DNA from: Nansenia antarctica
Lineage: Eukaryota > Chordata > Actinopteri > Argentiniformes > Microstomatidae
Direction of reading: 5' to 3'
DNA: 64,000 bases
NCBI GenBank assembly: GCA_963989245.1
Contig: OZ022340.1
Location: 38,156,982 to 38,220,981 of the forward strand
Under the pieces are notes generated by a model. That model was not told the DNA's origin. It did no database searches and saw nothing but the letters and a program-made list of their open reading frames with translations. Position numbers and translations under genes: made by a program. Shown here piece by piece: positions 9,001-18,141 of this stretch. Position 1 is the first letter of the stretch. Every line of letters starts with the position of its first letter.

Positions 9001-12000
9001 TTGAGGTTGAGCTTCCCCACCTGGTAGCTACAGTTGAAGACCACTCGGTTCTTCCCGTTGTGGTGAACATTGTGGTGCGGGAGGTACCAAGACTCGGCAC
9101 TCCGGTTCGCCTCGGCTGGCTCAAGCTTCTTCACCAGACCGGACTCCGTCAGTTTCTTCATCTCCGTTCGGTAAGAAGCAGCAAGGACCTCGTCCTTCCT
9201 CATACGCTTCTCAGTGCTGGTCAGACACTGTAGGACGGTTCGAGGGGATACTCGAAACTCTGGCATGAGTTCTCTGCGGAGTAGTGGTGTGACGTATCTC
9301 TTAACGCCCTGGACTTCGATACGCACTGTCTTTGCTTTAAGGAGGTCTAGGGCGTAGACGTCCTCCTTTGACCGTACGTAGAGCTTCTCATTCTTGTAGG
9401 GCGCAACGTCTAGCGTCCACAGCTTCTGGACGTTGTCTAGCAGCGCCGCATTCATGGAGTCTACACTGGTGTGAAGGCAGTTGATGGTCTGCACTTCTTC
9501 GGTGCGGACATGGAGGGATGACGTAGCTCTCCCGTCTCTATCTCTCCACTCGGTAGCGCCTTGGAGGGCCCACCCAAGCGCAGTCTGAACAGCCATCGGG
9601 CAGCCTCGTGGTCCTCTCAGCGGAGGACGGAGCGACACGATCAGTGCAGCGTTGTCCGAGCCGATGAGAAGGGTTGGCTCCGCTCCTTCTATCGGATGTA
9701 GTTTTACTCGCCGTAGGTGGGGATATCTTGCGCGTAACCTCTCCAGGGGGTAGTCGTAGCGGGAGAGCGCTAGCTGGTCGGCGGTGAAGACATTCTGAAG
9801 CCGATGTCTATCCGACGGCCTCCCCGCCGGGGAGATAGAGAAGTTGATTCTCGCCCCGGTGACCTCTTTAAGGTCGCGACGTATCGTGCGCAGAGTCAGC
9901 TTCTCCTCAGTCCCGTGGAGCCCCAACCGGCGCACTGCCTCCTGGAGGAGGATGGTCCGTTCCGACCCGTCGTCTAGAACGGCGTACGTGTCGTACTCAA
10001 CGTTGTTGTGGTGGAGTCGGACCTTCACCACCTTCAGTAGGACCTTGGAGCCGCTGCTCTGGGTTGGGTCTAGGTAGTAGACAGGGGTTTCCTCTTCCGG
10101 TGCGCGACCGGACCTAGGGCTTCTGTTGCCCTCCGTGGACCTGGCGAGGGAGACCTCGTGTAGGATGTGGAGGTGGACCTCCTCACAGCGGTTGCACTTC
10201 CTCCTCAAGGTGCAGTTCTTCGCCAGATGGTCGCGCCCACAGTTCCAGCACCTCTTGTTCTCCTCGAGCCACCTCTGCTTGTCCTCGGTACTCAGGTTGT
10301 TGAAGTCACTGCACTCATTGAACCAGTGCTCGCTGGGGCAGTACGGACATGGCGGTGGCCCTCTCCGTCCCTTTTGAGGGGGTTGAGAGGAATCCTTTCC
10401 CTCAGGTCGGGTGGTCTTCTCTCTCCGAGGCTCCTCCTCCGTGTGCAGCACTCCTACTGGGCGTCCTCTGTTCGAGCTCGGCCGGTCCCAGCGGTCTCCC
10501 TTCTCCCTCTCCTTCTTCGGCTCAGCGTAACCCATGGCGTCTACGTTGGTGTCATGCACTTCCTCCAGTAGGAACTCCGCGAAGGCAGCCATGCTCAGAC
10601 CCAACTTCCCGGGGTGACGAACGCGCTGCTGTCGCCGGAACCTCTCCTGCCGGAAGCGTGGGATCTTGCGGAGCAGCCGCTCTACGTTGGAGGTGCTGTT
10701 GATCTCGCTGGCGCCAGCTGGGCCCTGCGTCTTCAGCATCCCAACCAAGGTGTGCACGCGGAGCGCGAAGTCATCCAGCGCCCGGTCATCCTTGATGGGG
10801 GCCTGCTGTTCGAGGGCTTGCAGTTCAGCAAGGGCGTGGTTCCAGGGACGACCGTAGCGGGCATCCAAGTCAGCGAGCGCTCTGGTGTAAGGTGTCGGTG
10901 CGGAGGCATGGGCCAGTACCATGTTGTGGGCTCTGGGGTTCCTCACATGCTGAAGGAGAATCGCATATTTGTAGGACTCTGAGCAGGAGTTGTCCAAGAG
11001 CGTGTCTAGGCAGATGCGTAGCTCCACATACTGGCTCCTGTCCTCGTCCTTGAAGAAGGGGAACTTGGGTCCCTCCACCTGGGGGAACATCCTGTAGTGG
11101 ATCATCGGTGCTGGAGTGACGGTCTGGGTGTCCGGCCTGCATGCATTTTGGTGCACTGGAGGACCTAGGGGTGTGCTACGCTCTTGGGGGATGACTCCCC
11201 TCCCGGGCAGCGACGCTGGCTCCCTCTGGGCCGCGTAGCGGTCGGGTCCCTGGTCCTCTTCCTTCCAGGTGGTCAGCTGGGCCTGTAGTTGGACAGTCCT
11301 GGCGGGGTTCATGGAGCCATCGGCGGGGGGTTCAGGAGATGGCACTCGAGAGGGCCGTGCGGATGATACTCTGGAGCTACAGGCCGACGGAGTTCTGCTG
11401 ATGCACACGTCGCGCATGGTCTGCATCATTTCCTCCATCTTCTCTGCGTGCAGTTGCTCTCTCGCCATCTGCCTCTCCGCCGCGCGTTCCGCCCCCTCCA
11501 TCTGGAGGCGCTCGCGCTCGTACTGGATGCGTTCCCTCTCTAACGCCTCCTGGCGCTGTCTCTCCGCCGCACGTTCCGCTCCGTTCATCTGCCTCTCCGT
11601 CTGGAGGCGGTCGCGCTCCATCTGGAAGCGTTCACGTTCTAGCGCCTCCTGGCGCTGGAGGCTGGCCACGCGTTCCGCTCCGTCCATCTGGAGGCGTTCG
11701 CGTTCTAGCGCCTCCTGGCGCTGTCTCTCCGCCGTCCCCATCTGGAGGCGTTCACGCTCGAAATGGATGCGTTCCCTCTCTCGTTCACGCTCGAACTGGA
11801 GGCGTTCTCGCTCTAACGTCACCTCGGCCTGTTGGCGCTCCCGCTCTAACGCCATCTCGGCCTGTTGGCGCATACATTCGGACAGCGCGGCACCACTCCC
11901 TCTGGAGTGCAGGCTATCCGCCCCAGAGGCAGAACTGCCCACGGAAGCCCTGGACCGGTAGGAAGCCACTGAGCGGCAGGAGCTAGGTCTCGAGCGCGCC

Positions 12001-12371
12001 GTACTGGGAGGCAGATCGTTAAGGCTGAGGCCCTCCCTCTTCCGCCCGCAGGCGCTGTCGGACCGGGCCTCTCCTTCCTGTTCTTCCGTTTCCACGGCAA
12101 AACCCTGCGGTTCTGCCATCTCATCCTCAGGCTGGTGCTCGTTGAGGGCTGTCTCAGTGCTAGCCACCCGCGCGCCGGCGGACACCTCGGCCTCTCCGAC
12201 CACTGTATCCCGTGGAGTGCGCTCCTCGCTATCACTCAGTGAGCTTTCGAGCTCAAGCTCATACTCCTGTAACCTCGGAGGCAACCGCGGGACTCTCTGT
12301 GGTCGTGGCTCTGGCTCAGGGGGCGGAGAAGGGGGGGTAACTGTCTGGTCTGGTTGGCTGCGCTCAGCCAT
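6081..12371 (-). CDS. BEL/Pao Gag-Pol polyprotein (2096 aa)
   Basis: This single open frame encodes the full retrotransposition machinery. In order (approximate residues): a Glu/Arg-rich coiled coil with ERERLQ-type repeats (165-325); a Gag-like DUF1759 region (440-580); CCHC zinc knuckles around CWNCGRDHLAKNC (707-722); a retropepsin-like protease with YAVLDDGSE (about 795); and reverse transcriptase with catalytic-box variant YVDN (about 1227). Next come the Pao A17-type region and RNase H, with HVFCDASE (1405), DSTTVLQW (1493) and NPADVITRG (1533). A His/Cys zinc-binding domain (1709-1750) leads to the integrase core, with Asp in TGVDCFGP (1783), Asp in SDRGTNF (1847) and Glu in GGAWERE (1893). 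The end is a DUF5641-type domain. The start codon lies 38 nt inside the 5' LTR border. YVDN in place of YVDD is what I read here; I believe it is common in fish BEL elements. Confidence 0.95.
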   Translation of the reverse strand: MAERSQPDQTVTPPSPPPEPEPRPQRVPRLPPRLQEYELELESSLSDSEERTPRDTVVGEAEVSAGARVASTETALNEHQPEDEMAEPQGFAVETEEQEGEARSDSACGRKREGLSLNDLPPSTARSRPSSCRSVASYRSRASVGSSASGADSLHSRGSGAALSECMRQQAEMALERERQQAEVTLERERLQFERERERERIHFERERLQMGTAERQRQEALERERLQMDGAERVASLQRQEALERERFQMERDRLQTERQMNGAERAAERQRQEALERERIQYERERLQMEGAERAAERQMAREQLHAEKMEEMMQTMRDVCISRTPSACSSRVSSARPSRVPSPEPPADGSMNPARTVQLQAQLTTWKEEDQGPDRYAAQREPASLPGRGVIPQERSTPLGPPVHQNACRPDTQTVTPAPMIHYRMFPQVEGPKFPFFKDEDRSQYVELRICLDTLLDNSCSESYKYAILLQHVRNPRAHNMVLAHASAPTPYTRALADLDARYGRPWNHALAELQALEQQAPIKDDRALDDFALRVHTLVGMLKTQGPAGASEINSTSNVERLLRKIPRFRQERFRRQQRVRHPGKLGLSMAAFAEFLLEEVHDTNVDAMGYAEPKKEREKGDRWDRPSSNRGRPVGVLHTEEEPRREKTTRPEGKDSSQPPQKGRRGPPPCPYCPSEHWFNECSDFNNLSTEDKQRWLEENKRCWNCGRDHLAKNCTLRRKCNRCEEVHLHILHEVSLARSTEGNRSPRSGRAPEEETPVYYLDPTQSSGSKVLLKVVKVRLHHNNVEYDTYAVLDDGSERTILLQEAVRRLGLHGTEEKLTLRTIRRDLKEVTGARINFSISPAGRPSDRHRLQNVFTADQLALSRYDYPLERLRARYPHLRRVKLHPIEGAEPTLLIGSDNAALIVSLRPPLRGPRGCPMAVQTALGWALQGATEWRDRDGRATSSLHVRTEEVQTINCLHTSVDSMNAALLDNVQKLWTLDVAPYKNEKLYVRSKEDVYALDLLKAKTVRIEVQGVKRYVTPLLRRELMPEFRVSPRTVLQCLTSTEKRMRKDEVLAASYRTEMKKLTESGLVKKLEPAEANRSAESWYLPHHNVHHNGKNRVVFNCSYQVGKLNLNHYLLPGPTLTPALLGVLVRFRQQPIAVSGDIKRMFHQVRMLEEDKPLMRFLWREDPSDPDPSIYQWEVLPFGTTCSPCCATYALQTHAAQETAPPGVFDAVHKSFYVDNCLHSSKTAMEARQLVQDLRAHLQEGGFEICQWASNDPQVIRDLPKEATSTSSEAWVSHSPDDAQEMTLGLIWQFQTDTLRYRNKPAKPQRVTMRTIYSTLASQYDPLGYIAPFTTMAKVLVRELWAQERGWDDPLPRHLEEKWKAWEQELPTLQHIKLQRSYFPPSTDLERSVITLHVFCDASEMAYGSVAYVRAAELGGEVHVSFVLARSRVAPKKQQSIPRLELCAALNGAQLGRFLLDELQLPLKSVTMWSDSTTVLQWLKSSSCRYKVFVGTRVAEILELTEVNCWRYVDTKRNPADVITRGATLQELVEPHLYHTGPDFLQERESEWPAAPALAEDREDKELRKTLFCGVTQAVDPATTPGEECETLEELQKRMFCSKAGLPLDTTLSAEDYTAAELLVLQSAQQDAFSRERECLEKGKPIPSDSRLRGLAPELDGVLIRVGGRLRRAQDLDLDTKHPIVLPTKHQVTRLVIKHHDDKVQHAGGERVFAEVRRRFWILHGREAVRRYQRSCSDCQRWRATPPQPMMSDLPEDRLRLRQAPFHSTGVDCFGPLLVRNRRASEKQWGIIYTCLTTRAMHLEVLHQLTSDSFLMSFKRFTSRRGTPKTLRSDRGTNFVGGEAELRASYAAMTEEARDRLASQQVKFEFNPPNAPHFGGAWEREIRSVKNVLRTILGQKVPTDEVLQTVLAEIEGILNSRPLGYTSSDVADLDPITPNFLLMGRRDSALPQVVYDPAELTGRRWWRHSQVLADQFWKQFILHYLPTLQVRQKWTRERDNLSEGAVVLVIDQSLPRAAWQTGRVTKVLPGPDGRVRTAIVDVGGRTYTRPVARLIELPQISQDTITSYLTLLEQPSQCAFLVD

Positions 12372-12390
12372 GCTATCACTACACTACCAA

Positions 12391-12407
12391 TCCGGCTCGA
12401 AGGACCA
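12391..12407 (-). promoter_or_regulatory. Primer-binding site, complementary to tRNA-Tyr
   Basis: The + strand reads tccggctcgaaggacca, the 3' end of eukaryotic tRNA-Tyr including CCA. On the minus (element) strand it therefore forms a 17-nt primer-binding site. It lies 2 nt inside the 5' LTR, the expected location for priming minus-strand DNA synthesis. Confidence 0.85.
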
Positions 12408-12409
12408 AT

Positions 12410-13322
12410 TGTAACCAGGGAGTAGCTGAAAAGGACTGTATACTTTAGGAAAGGGCTGGTTATCTAACTAAGGGAGCTAAATAGGCAGTATAGGAGGATA
12501 CAGGCAGGGGCGACAGCAAACCGTTAGACTAGCAGTTAAGGTCGTTAGCATTAGCAAGGGAACTAGCATTAGCATTAGCCTTCAAACAACTAGCATTAGC
12601 ATTGGTGCTACAAACAAATAGCATTAGCATGGGAGCTACAAACAACTAGCACACGGTATTACATATGAACAACACATTTATTACACGACGGTGGTATACA
12701 TCCCCATATATATATTCCCTCCCGGCCGGCCACACACACACACACTCACTCACTGACAGTCTCTGGCCTGAACAGGCTTATAGTCCAGTGGCGTGGTGCG
12801 CGTTGAGGCCTGGTTGACTGGCATGTGCGTCGATGAAGTGGTCCGCGTTGAAGCTCCGCTGGAGTCTGTGTTTGCTCGTGGAGGCGACGATTAATGTCCA
12901 GCCGGCGTCCCGCTTGGTCCAACGTTGAACACAACTAAAACGGGCTACCGTGGTACACTCGATAATCGCTTTTCCTGGCGTCTTCAGTTGCTGCACGGGG
13001 TGCGCGCTGCTGAATCCGCCATCTTGGATCGGCTTCTCGTTATTCTCTCTCTTTCTGCTTCTCTCTCGTTCTGCTGCTCACCACACACTGACTGACTCCG
13101 CCCTTCCGTCTCTTATATAGGCACCACCGAACGTAACATCCGGGTCACAGACACACCCCGGATATACTACGTCATCAACATATACATAAACAGTACAGTA
13201 ATAATACATACACTTCACAAACGTATATAATTGTATAGAAAATAACAAAGGAAATACTAGGGGCAAAAATAGGGCTGGTTTGGGGAAACTAAACTGGCAC
13301 TAAACTGTGGGCCTTCACAACA
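12410..13322 (-). repeat. 5' LTR of the BEL/Pao element
   Basis: This is the right LTR copy, 913 bp and apparently identical to 5145-6057. In element sense it carries the promoter and is followed by the tRNA-Tyr primer site. Confidence 0.95.
13112..13119 (-). promoter_or_regulatory. TATA box in the BEL 5' LTR
   Basis: The + strand reads cttatata, giving TATATAAG on the minus strand about 200 bp into the LTR. It is preceded and followed by GC-rich sequence. It is a candidate core promoter for the Gag-Pol transcript. Confidence 0.6.
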
Positions 13323-13327
13323 AGTAC

Positions 13328-13831
13328 TATTAGCATATTACTGTTTAATATTTTCATTTTCTTACTAAATTTATGTTATTAATGATTATTAGCCTATTAT
13401 CAGTGTGAACAGACTCCTGACACCTATTATCCAACCAGCCACCAGGGGGCAATCGAGATATTTTGGCTTCACTTCATACCTAATTTTCAATGATTGTTCT
13501 GACTCCAGTGTTCCACCTGCAGTTCTTATTCATTGCCTTTGGTAATTGGAGCTTCATTCTGTTATCTGTTAGCTATCTGGTTTTTGTCTGTATTATCTTG
13601 TAGATAGTACTAGCTTTTTTGTCTGTCTTACATGTAACGATGAATTGAGAATCAAGGACCCCAATTGAAATAAGCCAGTGGCTTTCTTGGGTTTTTATCC
13701 TGTTAGTTGACCTTGTATGTAATATGTACTTTCATGTACCTACTTCTGCAAATCTTCTAATAAAGTTTTCAATCAATCAATCAATCTCATTCTGTTAACT
13801 ATCTGTCTAACCAACGGCTCCGAACACAATT
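13328..13831. other. 5' non-coding part of the hAT, with a retroposon tail
   Basis: There is no open gene. The stretch ending aataaagttttcaatcaatc with (aatc)n at about 13772-13788 looks like the 3' end of a non-LTR retroposon inserted before the hAT coding part. Confidence 0.4.
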
Positions 13832-14515
13832 GTGAGGACAGACAAAATGTCACTCTCAAAGAAGCTGAAACGTAAAATTGACGTGGAAAACCGCAGCTTT
13901 AATGATGAATGGACTGAAAAGTACGCATTCATCTTGACCACTTTTTATAACGCAAAACCTGTATGCCTCATCTGCAATGAAACGGTAGCTGTAGAAAAAG
14001 AATACAATATTCGCCGTCACAATTACACAAGGCATGCAGCCTTCAGAGAGTCATACCCAGAAAAGTCAGAGGCCCGTCACAGAAAGATTGCGAGCTTAAA
14101 AGCTGCATATGGACATGCTAGTGGAATTATTAGCAGAACGTCAACTGAACAAGAGAGGGCAACTAGTGCATCTCTTCGGGCTGTCTGGGTTCTCTCCAAG
14201 CATAACAAGCCATTTACTGATGCTGAGGTTTTTAAGGAGTGCATGGTCACTGTTTTGGAGGAACTTGCCACCGACAAATCGATGGACAGGATAATCGCCT
14301 CTGTTAAGCAAATACCTCTGTCTTCCACAACTACCGCCCGCCGTGTCCACGTCTTGGCAGAGGACGTCGAACGATGTGTACTTGATGGGGTCAAGGAAGC
14401 GCAACACATATCCCTGGCTATTGACGAGTCCACTGACAACACTGACATTTCCCAGTTGTGCGTTTTTGTCAGATATTTTGATGGGAAAGATTTCAAAGAA
14501 AGCTGGAATCTGACC
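13832..14515 (+). pseudogene. hAT transposase N-terminal part (BED finger and start of core)
   Basis: This + frame opens MRTDKMSLSKKLKRK and continues EEWTEKYAFI-type sequence (read as DEWTEKYAFI). A CxxC...HxxxxH zinc finger follows (CLICNETV ... RRHNYTRHA, about residues 45-68), then the start of the RNase H-like core with SLAIDESTDNTDISQLCVFV (about residue 195). The DESTD motif contains the first catalytic Asp of hAT transposases. At about 14500-14515 the sequence changes abruptly to piggyBac transposase, so the rest of the core is lost. The C-terminus reappears at 15190-15391. Same family as the deletion derivative at 246-562. Confidence 0.85.
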
Positions 14516-15183
14516 TGCCGGTTGATTTCCTGGAGCTGCTAATTACTGATGAGCTGCTGCAGCACATTGCAGATCAAACCAACCTGTATCTGTGTCTGTG
14601 TCTACATAGTATACAGGTTTTTTACTTTTGCCTGCTCGCGGCTCTGTCAGTATTGATTGATTGATTGACTGATTGACTGAACATTTTCATTGTGTGAAGC
14701 GCATTGAGTTGCATCTTGTAAGAAATGCGCTATACAAATAAAATTTGATTTGATTTGATTTGTATGCCCAGCAGTTTTTACAGGCACATCCCGACACTCT
14801 GCCACACTCCAGAGGGAGGTTATGGAAACCGGTGACAGTCCCAGAACTGAAACAATTCTTTGGACTCACTTTCATCACCGGTTACATAAAAAAGCCAAAT
14901 CTAGAAATGTATTGGAGTGTGGATCAACAGGACGCCACTCCATACTTCAATAAAACCATGCCGAGGAACAGGTTCCAGCTCACCTGGAAGTTCCTCCACT
15001 ACAACAATAATGCATCACAGGACGCCACAGATAAAATGTATAAAGTGCGTCCTGTTTTAGATTATATTGTAGCCAAATTCAAAGAGCTGTATCAGCCCTT
15101 TGAAAATATCTGCATTGATGAAGGAATGATGCAGTTCCCCAGCAGATTCCAGACACGGCTTGTCCCCAAGACTATGGCACACT
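14516..15183 (+). pseudogene. piggyBac (PGBD) transposase fragment captured in the hAT
   Basis: In frame order the sequence reads PVDFLELLITDELLQHIADQ, then after an inserted retroposon tail YAQQFLQAHPD, FFGLTFITGYIKKPN, MPRNRFQLTWKFLHYNNN and YKVRPVLDYIV. It ends at NICIDEGMMQF, where the Asp is the first catalytic Asp of the piggyBac DDD core. The later two Asp residues and the C-terminal cysteine-rich domain are missing. No TTAA is seen at either border, so this is not a simple piggyBac insertion. It may be captured sequence or the product of recombination between two elements. Confidence 0.8.
14588..14760 (+). mobile_element. Short retroposon tail in the piggyBac fragment
   Basis: The insert splits the piggyBac reading between TNLY and AQQF. 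It ends with gcgctatacaaataaaatttg followed by (atttg) units, a 3' tail common to fish SINE/LINE families; a similar tail occurs at about 61583-61650. The short tgtat sequence on both sides is a possible target duplication. Confidence 0.5.
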
Positions 15184-15391
15184 GAAGACGTTTGCTATGT
15201 ATGTGCTCACCATGTTCGGGTCAACTTATACGTGCGAATCTGCGTTCTCAAAGATGAACGCTATCAAGACGCATGAGAGGAACAGCCTGTCAAACGAGTC
15301 TTTGGAGGACTGCTTGCGCATAAGCCTAACAACTGTCCAGCCTGATTTTAAGAAGTTGGCGTCAGAGGGGAGATGTCAGTTCTCTCATTAA
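15184..15391 (+). pseudogene. hAT transposase C-terminal dimerisation region
   Basis: The frame reads FAMYVLTMFGSTYTCESAFS, then KMNAIKTHERNSL, EDCLRISLTTVQPDF and FSH before a TAA. This is the conserved hAT dimerisation tail of the same family as 13832-14515. The catalytic middle has been replaced by piggyBac sequence. Confidence 0.8.
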
Positions 15392-16136
15392 CAAAATGTG
15401 AGTATTGCAGACATAGGATTTTATTTTTGCTATGTTAAATGGCATGGTTTATTCATTGTTAAAGTGTAATTTAATGACCTGGTTATTACCGTTTTATTTG
15501 ATATAGGCTACAGATGCCAGGCGATACCAGGATGCCGCGGTGAACGTTTGACTGACCGACTTGAAAACAACATTTCTGGCAACGAAGGCCTATCATTTGC
15601 CATGCTATTTTTTTTATTTAAGTGATGTTAATCTTTTTCATTTTCTGACTGAGAAGGTAGTTATTTAAGTCACTGTTAATGTTACGAAATGTTAAACAAG
15701 AGCAACAAAGAGTGAAAAATAAAATAAAACGAAATGTTAAATAGGCCTATGAGTAGGCTATGTGAAAAAATAAAATACAACGAAATGTTAAATGAGAGCT
15801 ATGAATTTGTCCTCATTCTTGCATGAGAATAGCGCTACGTCTGCCGCATTCCATTTAATAAAAGAGGGTAATTAGTTTCAGCTTCTCTACTGCTATTCAG
15901 TGCCCAACCAGAAGCAAGGCTGCAGCTTTGTGAATAAGGTAGGTCTGAGTCCTCCTGCATTGTAAGAACAATATGAATCTATGATATATGTTCTAAACGG
16001 TATTTCCCTCATTTTCGAATTTTCAAAAAAAAGTAAAAAAGTAAAAACAAAACGTAAAACATGAATATTCGGCGGGCCCGATGGAAAGCTTTGGTGGGCC
16101 GCATCTGGCCCGCGGGCTGCCTGTTGGTGACCCATG
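15392..16136. other. 3' non-coding part of the hAT
   Basis: AT-rich sequence with short repeats of acgaaatgtta (about 15680-15795) leads into the GC-rich subterminal region and the right inverted repeat. No gene was seen. Confidence 0.5.
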
Positions 16137-16312
16137 GTGTAGAGTGTCTGTAAGGTGTAGACCCTGTCTGCAAGGTGTAGAGTGTCTGTAAGGTATAGAG
16201 TGTCTGTAAGGTGTAGACCCTGTCTGTAAGGTGTAGAGTGTCTGTAAGGTATAGTGTCTGTAAGGTGTAAACCCTGTCTGTAAGGTGTAGACCCTGTCTG
16301 TAAGGTGTAGAG
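16137..16312. repeat. 18/20-bp minisatellite, block 3
   Basis: The array continues after the hAT of 5030-16136 and ends in gtgtagag (16305-16312), the next hAT target duplication. Confidence 0.95.
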
Positions 16313-18141
16313 CAGTGGTTCTCAACCTTTTTTGGGCCAGCGCCCCCCTGTCCATTATCCAGGCCTCTTACCGCCCCCCCCCCATAAAAAAAGTAGGCTT
16401 ATTTTCTTCCCTAAATAATAATGTTGACTAATATTATGTGTTATATAATTTAAAAAGCATGTCACTGAATGCCAAATAATAGATTGGATTTAACTGGGCA
16501 GTTGGAATATCATTATCATTAGTTTACCAGAGAGCAGAAAAGCCATGTGAATGTGAATAAAAATGCTGTTTCTGAGTGTTAAACAAACTCAGACAACATC
16601 AGAGAATACAAACAGACTGCTACGGAACAGCAGCAATTTCACACATCACACCGATGCAGAACAAACAGTAGGCTGCAGAACTGTACATTACAACTAACAT
16701 TGTTAGTTTTTTAAGTGTGCTGGTGTTGCATTTCTCCAAATTGCTGTTTTATGATGCTAATATTTATTCATTTTTGATTGGACTTTGGGGGGGGGGGGCA
16801 GAATATGGCGGCAAACGCTAGGGGGCTATTATTTTAATATTTTATTTAGTATTCTATGGTATTATTTTCATAAACTGACCACTTCAAATTTGTCATATCA
16901 AAACATATCAAAACATAACAAAGTTCCAAAGTTCAGAGCTCTGCGCTCTGGGAGCGCTCAGAGATGGGCGCTCTGACTGAAAACACGGTTTTGTCCCGTA
17001 ATAACACTGATGACAGCTGATCAATACAAAAGACGCTGCAGCTGATGCGTTCGTTTCCAGGACATCACAAGAGGAGCAACATATCACAAAAAAGCGATCG
17101 TATATTTTAGTTTGCAAACACATCGCAATGCTAACCTCAGAATGGCACTAGGGATAACATCCACAACAACACTTAACAGTAATACATTTATGTAATATAC
17201 TGTGATGAACCTGCGAGGGGAGGGGACATTCGTATTTCGTAGCTGATTTCTCTAGGTTCGATTATTGGTAAGCGACAGAGAACTTTCCGGACTGGTTTAT
17301 TACAATACGATCGCTTTTTTGAGATAGGTTGTTCCTGCTGTGATGTTCTGGCATGGTGGTATGGTATTACCACTCATTTTAACTAAATTAAATAAGCTGT
17401 ATTGAAAGGAAGCGAACGAAGCGAACGCAACAATTACAATGAGCCCACAAACTGAAACATATGTCACTCAAGCATAGCCTACAAGGAAAACACTCATAGA
17501 ATTTGGGCATTGGTCAACATGATGTTACAGATGGGATGAACCGGGGTTCTTTCTATCGTAGCATAGTATTGCAATTTCTGCACTGTACATGAACTGTCAA
17601 GATTCTTCTACAATGCAGCTTACCCAGACACATTGGAAACTATCAAAAGCTCTGCCTTTGCTAGCTGAGTTTTTAGCTTCTCCATTTTCTTGATGACACT
17701 CTCACTTTATTTTTTTTTGTCTGCGTCAGAGCCCGGCCAAGTTCAGAGCGCTCAGAGATGGGCACGTGTAGGGCTCTACGGCGCACTGCAACCAAACTAG
17801 CAGCTTTTTAGAAAAGGCTTCCCGCTCAGCCAATCACATTTCTACATGTCGTTCTATCAACCAATAGCAGCGGCTGTGGCTCGCATTAGGGCGGGACAGG
17901 CAGCCAGCAGGGTCGAACAGTCGACCGAAACACGGTTTGTCCGAGCGAACTGACCGTTCATCGTGCATCGACATTCAGCGTTCGTACATTTACGAATGTG
18001 CCCGTAATAACACAGCTGTTTTTCATGAGAAAAATACTTAATGCGCGAACGCCCCCCAAGAACACCTCAACGCCCCCCTTTTAAAAATATCTGTTCCAGC
18101 GCCCCCCGATGTTGTCTGAACGCCCCCGTTGAGAAACGATG
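16313..18141. mobile_element. Non-coding hAT element A, copy 1
   Basis: The left end cagtggttctcaacc (16313-16327) pairs imperfectly with the right end cgttgagaaacgatg (18127-18141). Both sides carry gtgtagag (16305-16312 and 18142-18149). The 1829-bp interior has no recognisable transposase. It contains an imperfect internal inverted repeat (17061-17103 against 17305-17348) and repeated motifs such as agagcgctcagagatgggc. It depended on a transposase supplied from elsewhere. Confidence 0.85.

Larger units (their letters stand above)
5145..13322 (-). mobile_element. Apparently intact BEL/Pao LTR retrotransposon
   Basis: Two 913-bp LTRs (5145-6057 and 12410-13322) start TG and end CA, and I see no difference between them. 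The 5-bp target duplication agtac flanks the element (5140-5144 and 13323-13327). It is transcribed on the minus strand, antisense to mettl22. It has a tRNA-Tyr-type primer-binding site, a TATA box and polyadenylation signal in the LTR, and one uninterrupted Gag-Pol frame. Identical LTRs and an open frame indicate a recent insertion. It sits inside the hAT of 5030-16136. Confidence 0.95.
5030..16136 (+). mobile_element. Large hAT element in the minisatellite, hosting a BEL retrotransposon
   Basis: The left end is caggggtcaccaac (5030-5043) and the right end gttggtgacccatg (16123-16136). They are inverted repeats with two mismatches and are flanked by gtgtagag on both sides (5022-5029 and 16137-16144). 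Without the nested BEL/Pao retrotransposon (5145-13322) the hAT is about 2.9 kb. Its own + strand transposase remains only as N- and C-terminal pieces (13832-14510 and 15190-15391), separated by a piggyBac transposase fragment. Confidence 0.9.

Noticed and set aside
6156..12414. Plus-strand open frames across the BEL element
   Set aside because: Antisense shadows of the 2096-codon Gag-Pol frame.
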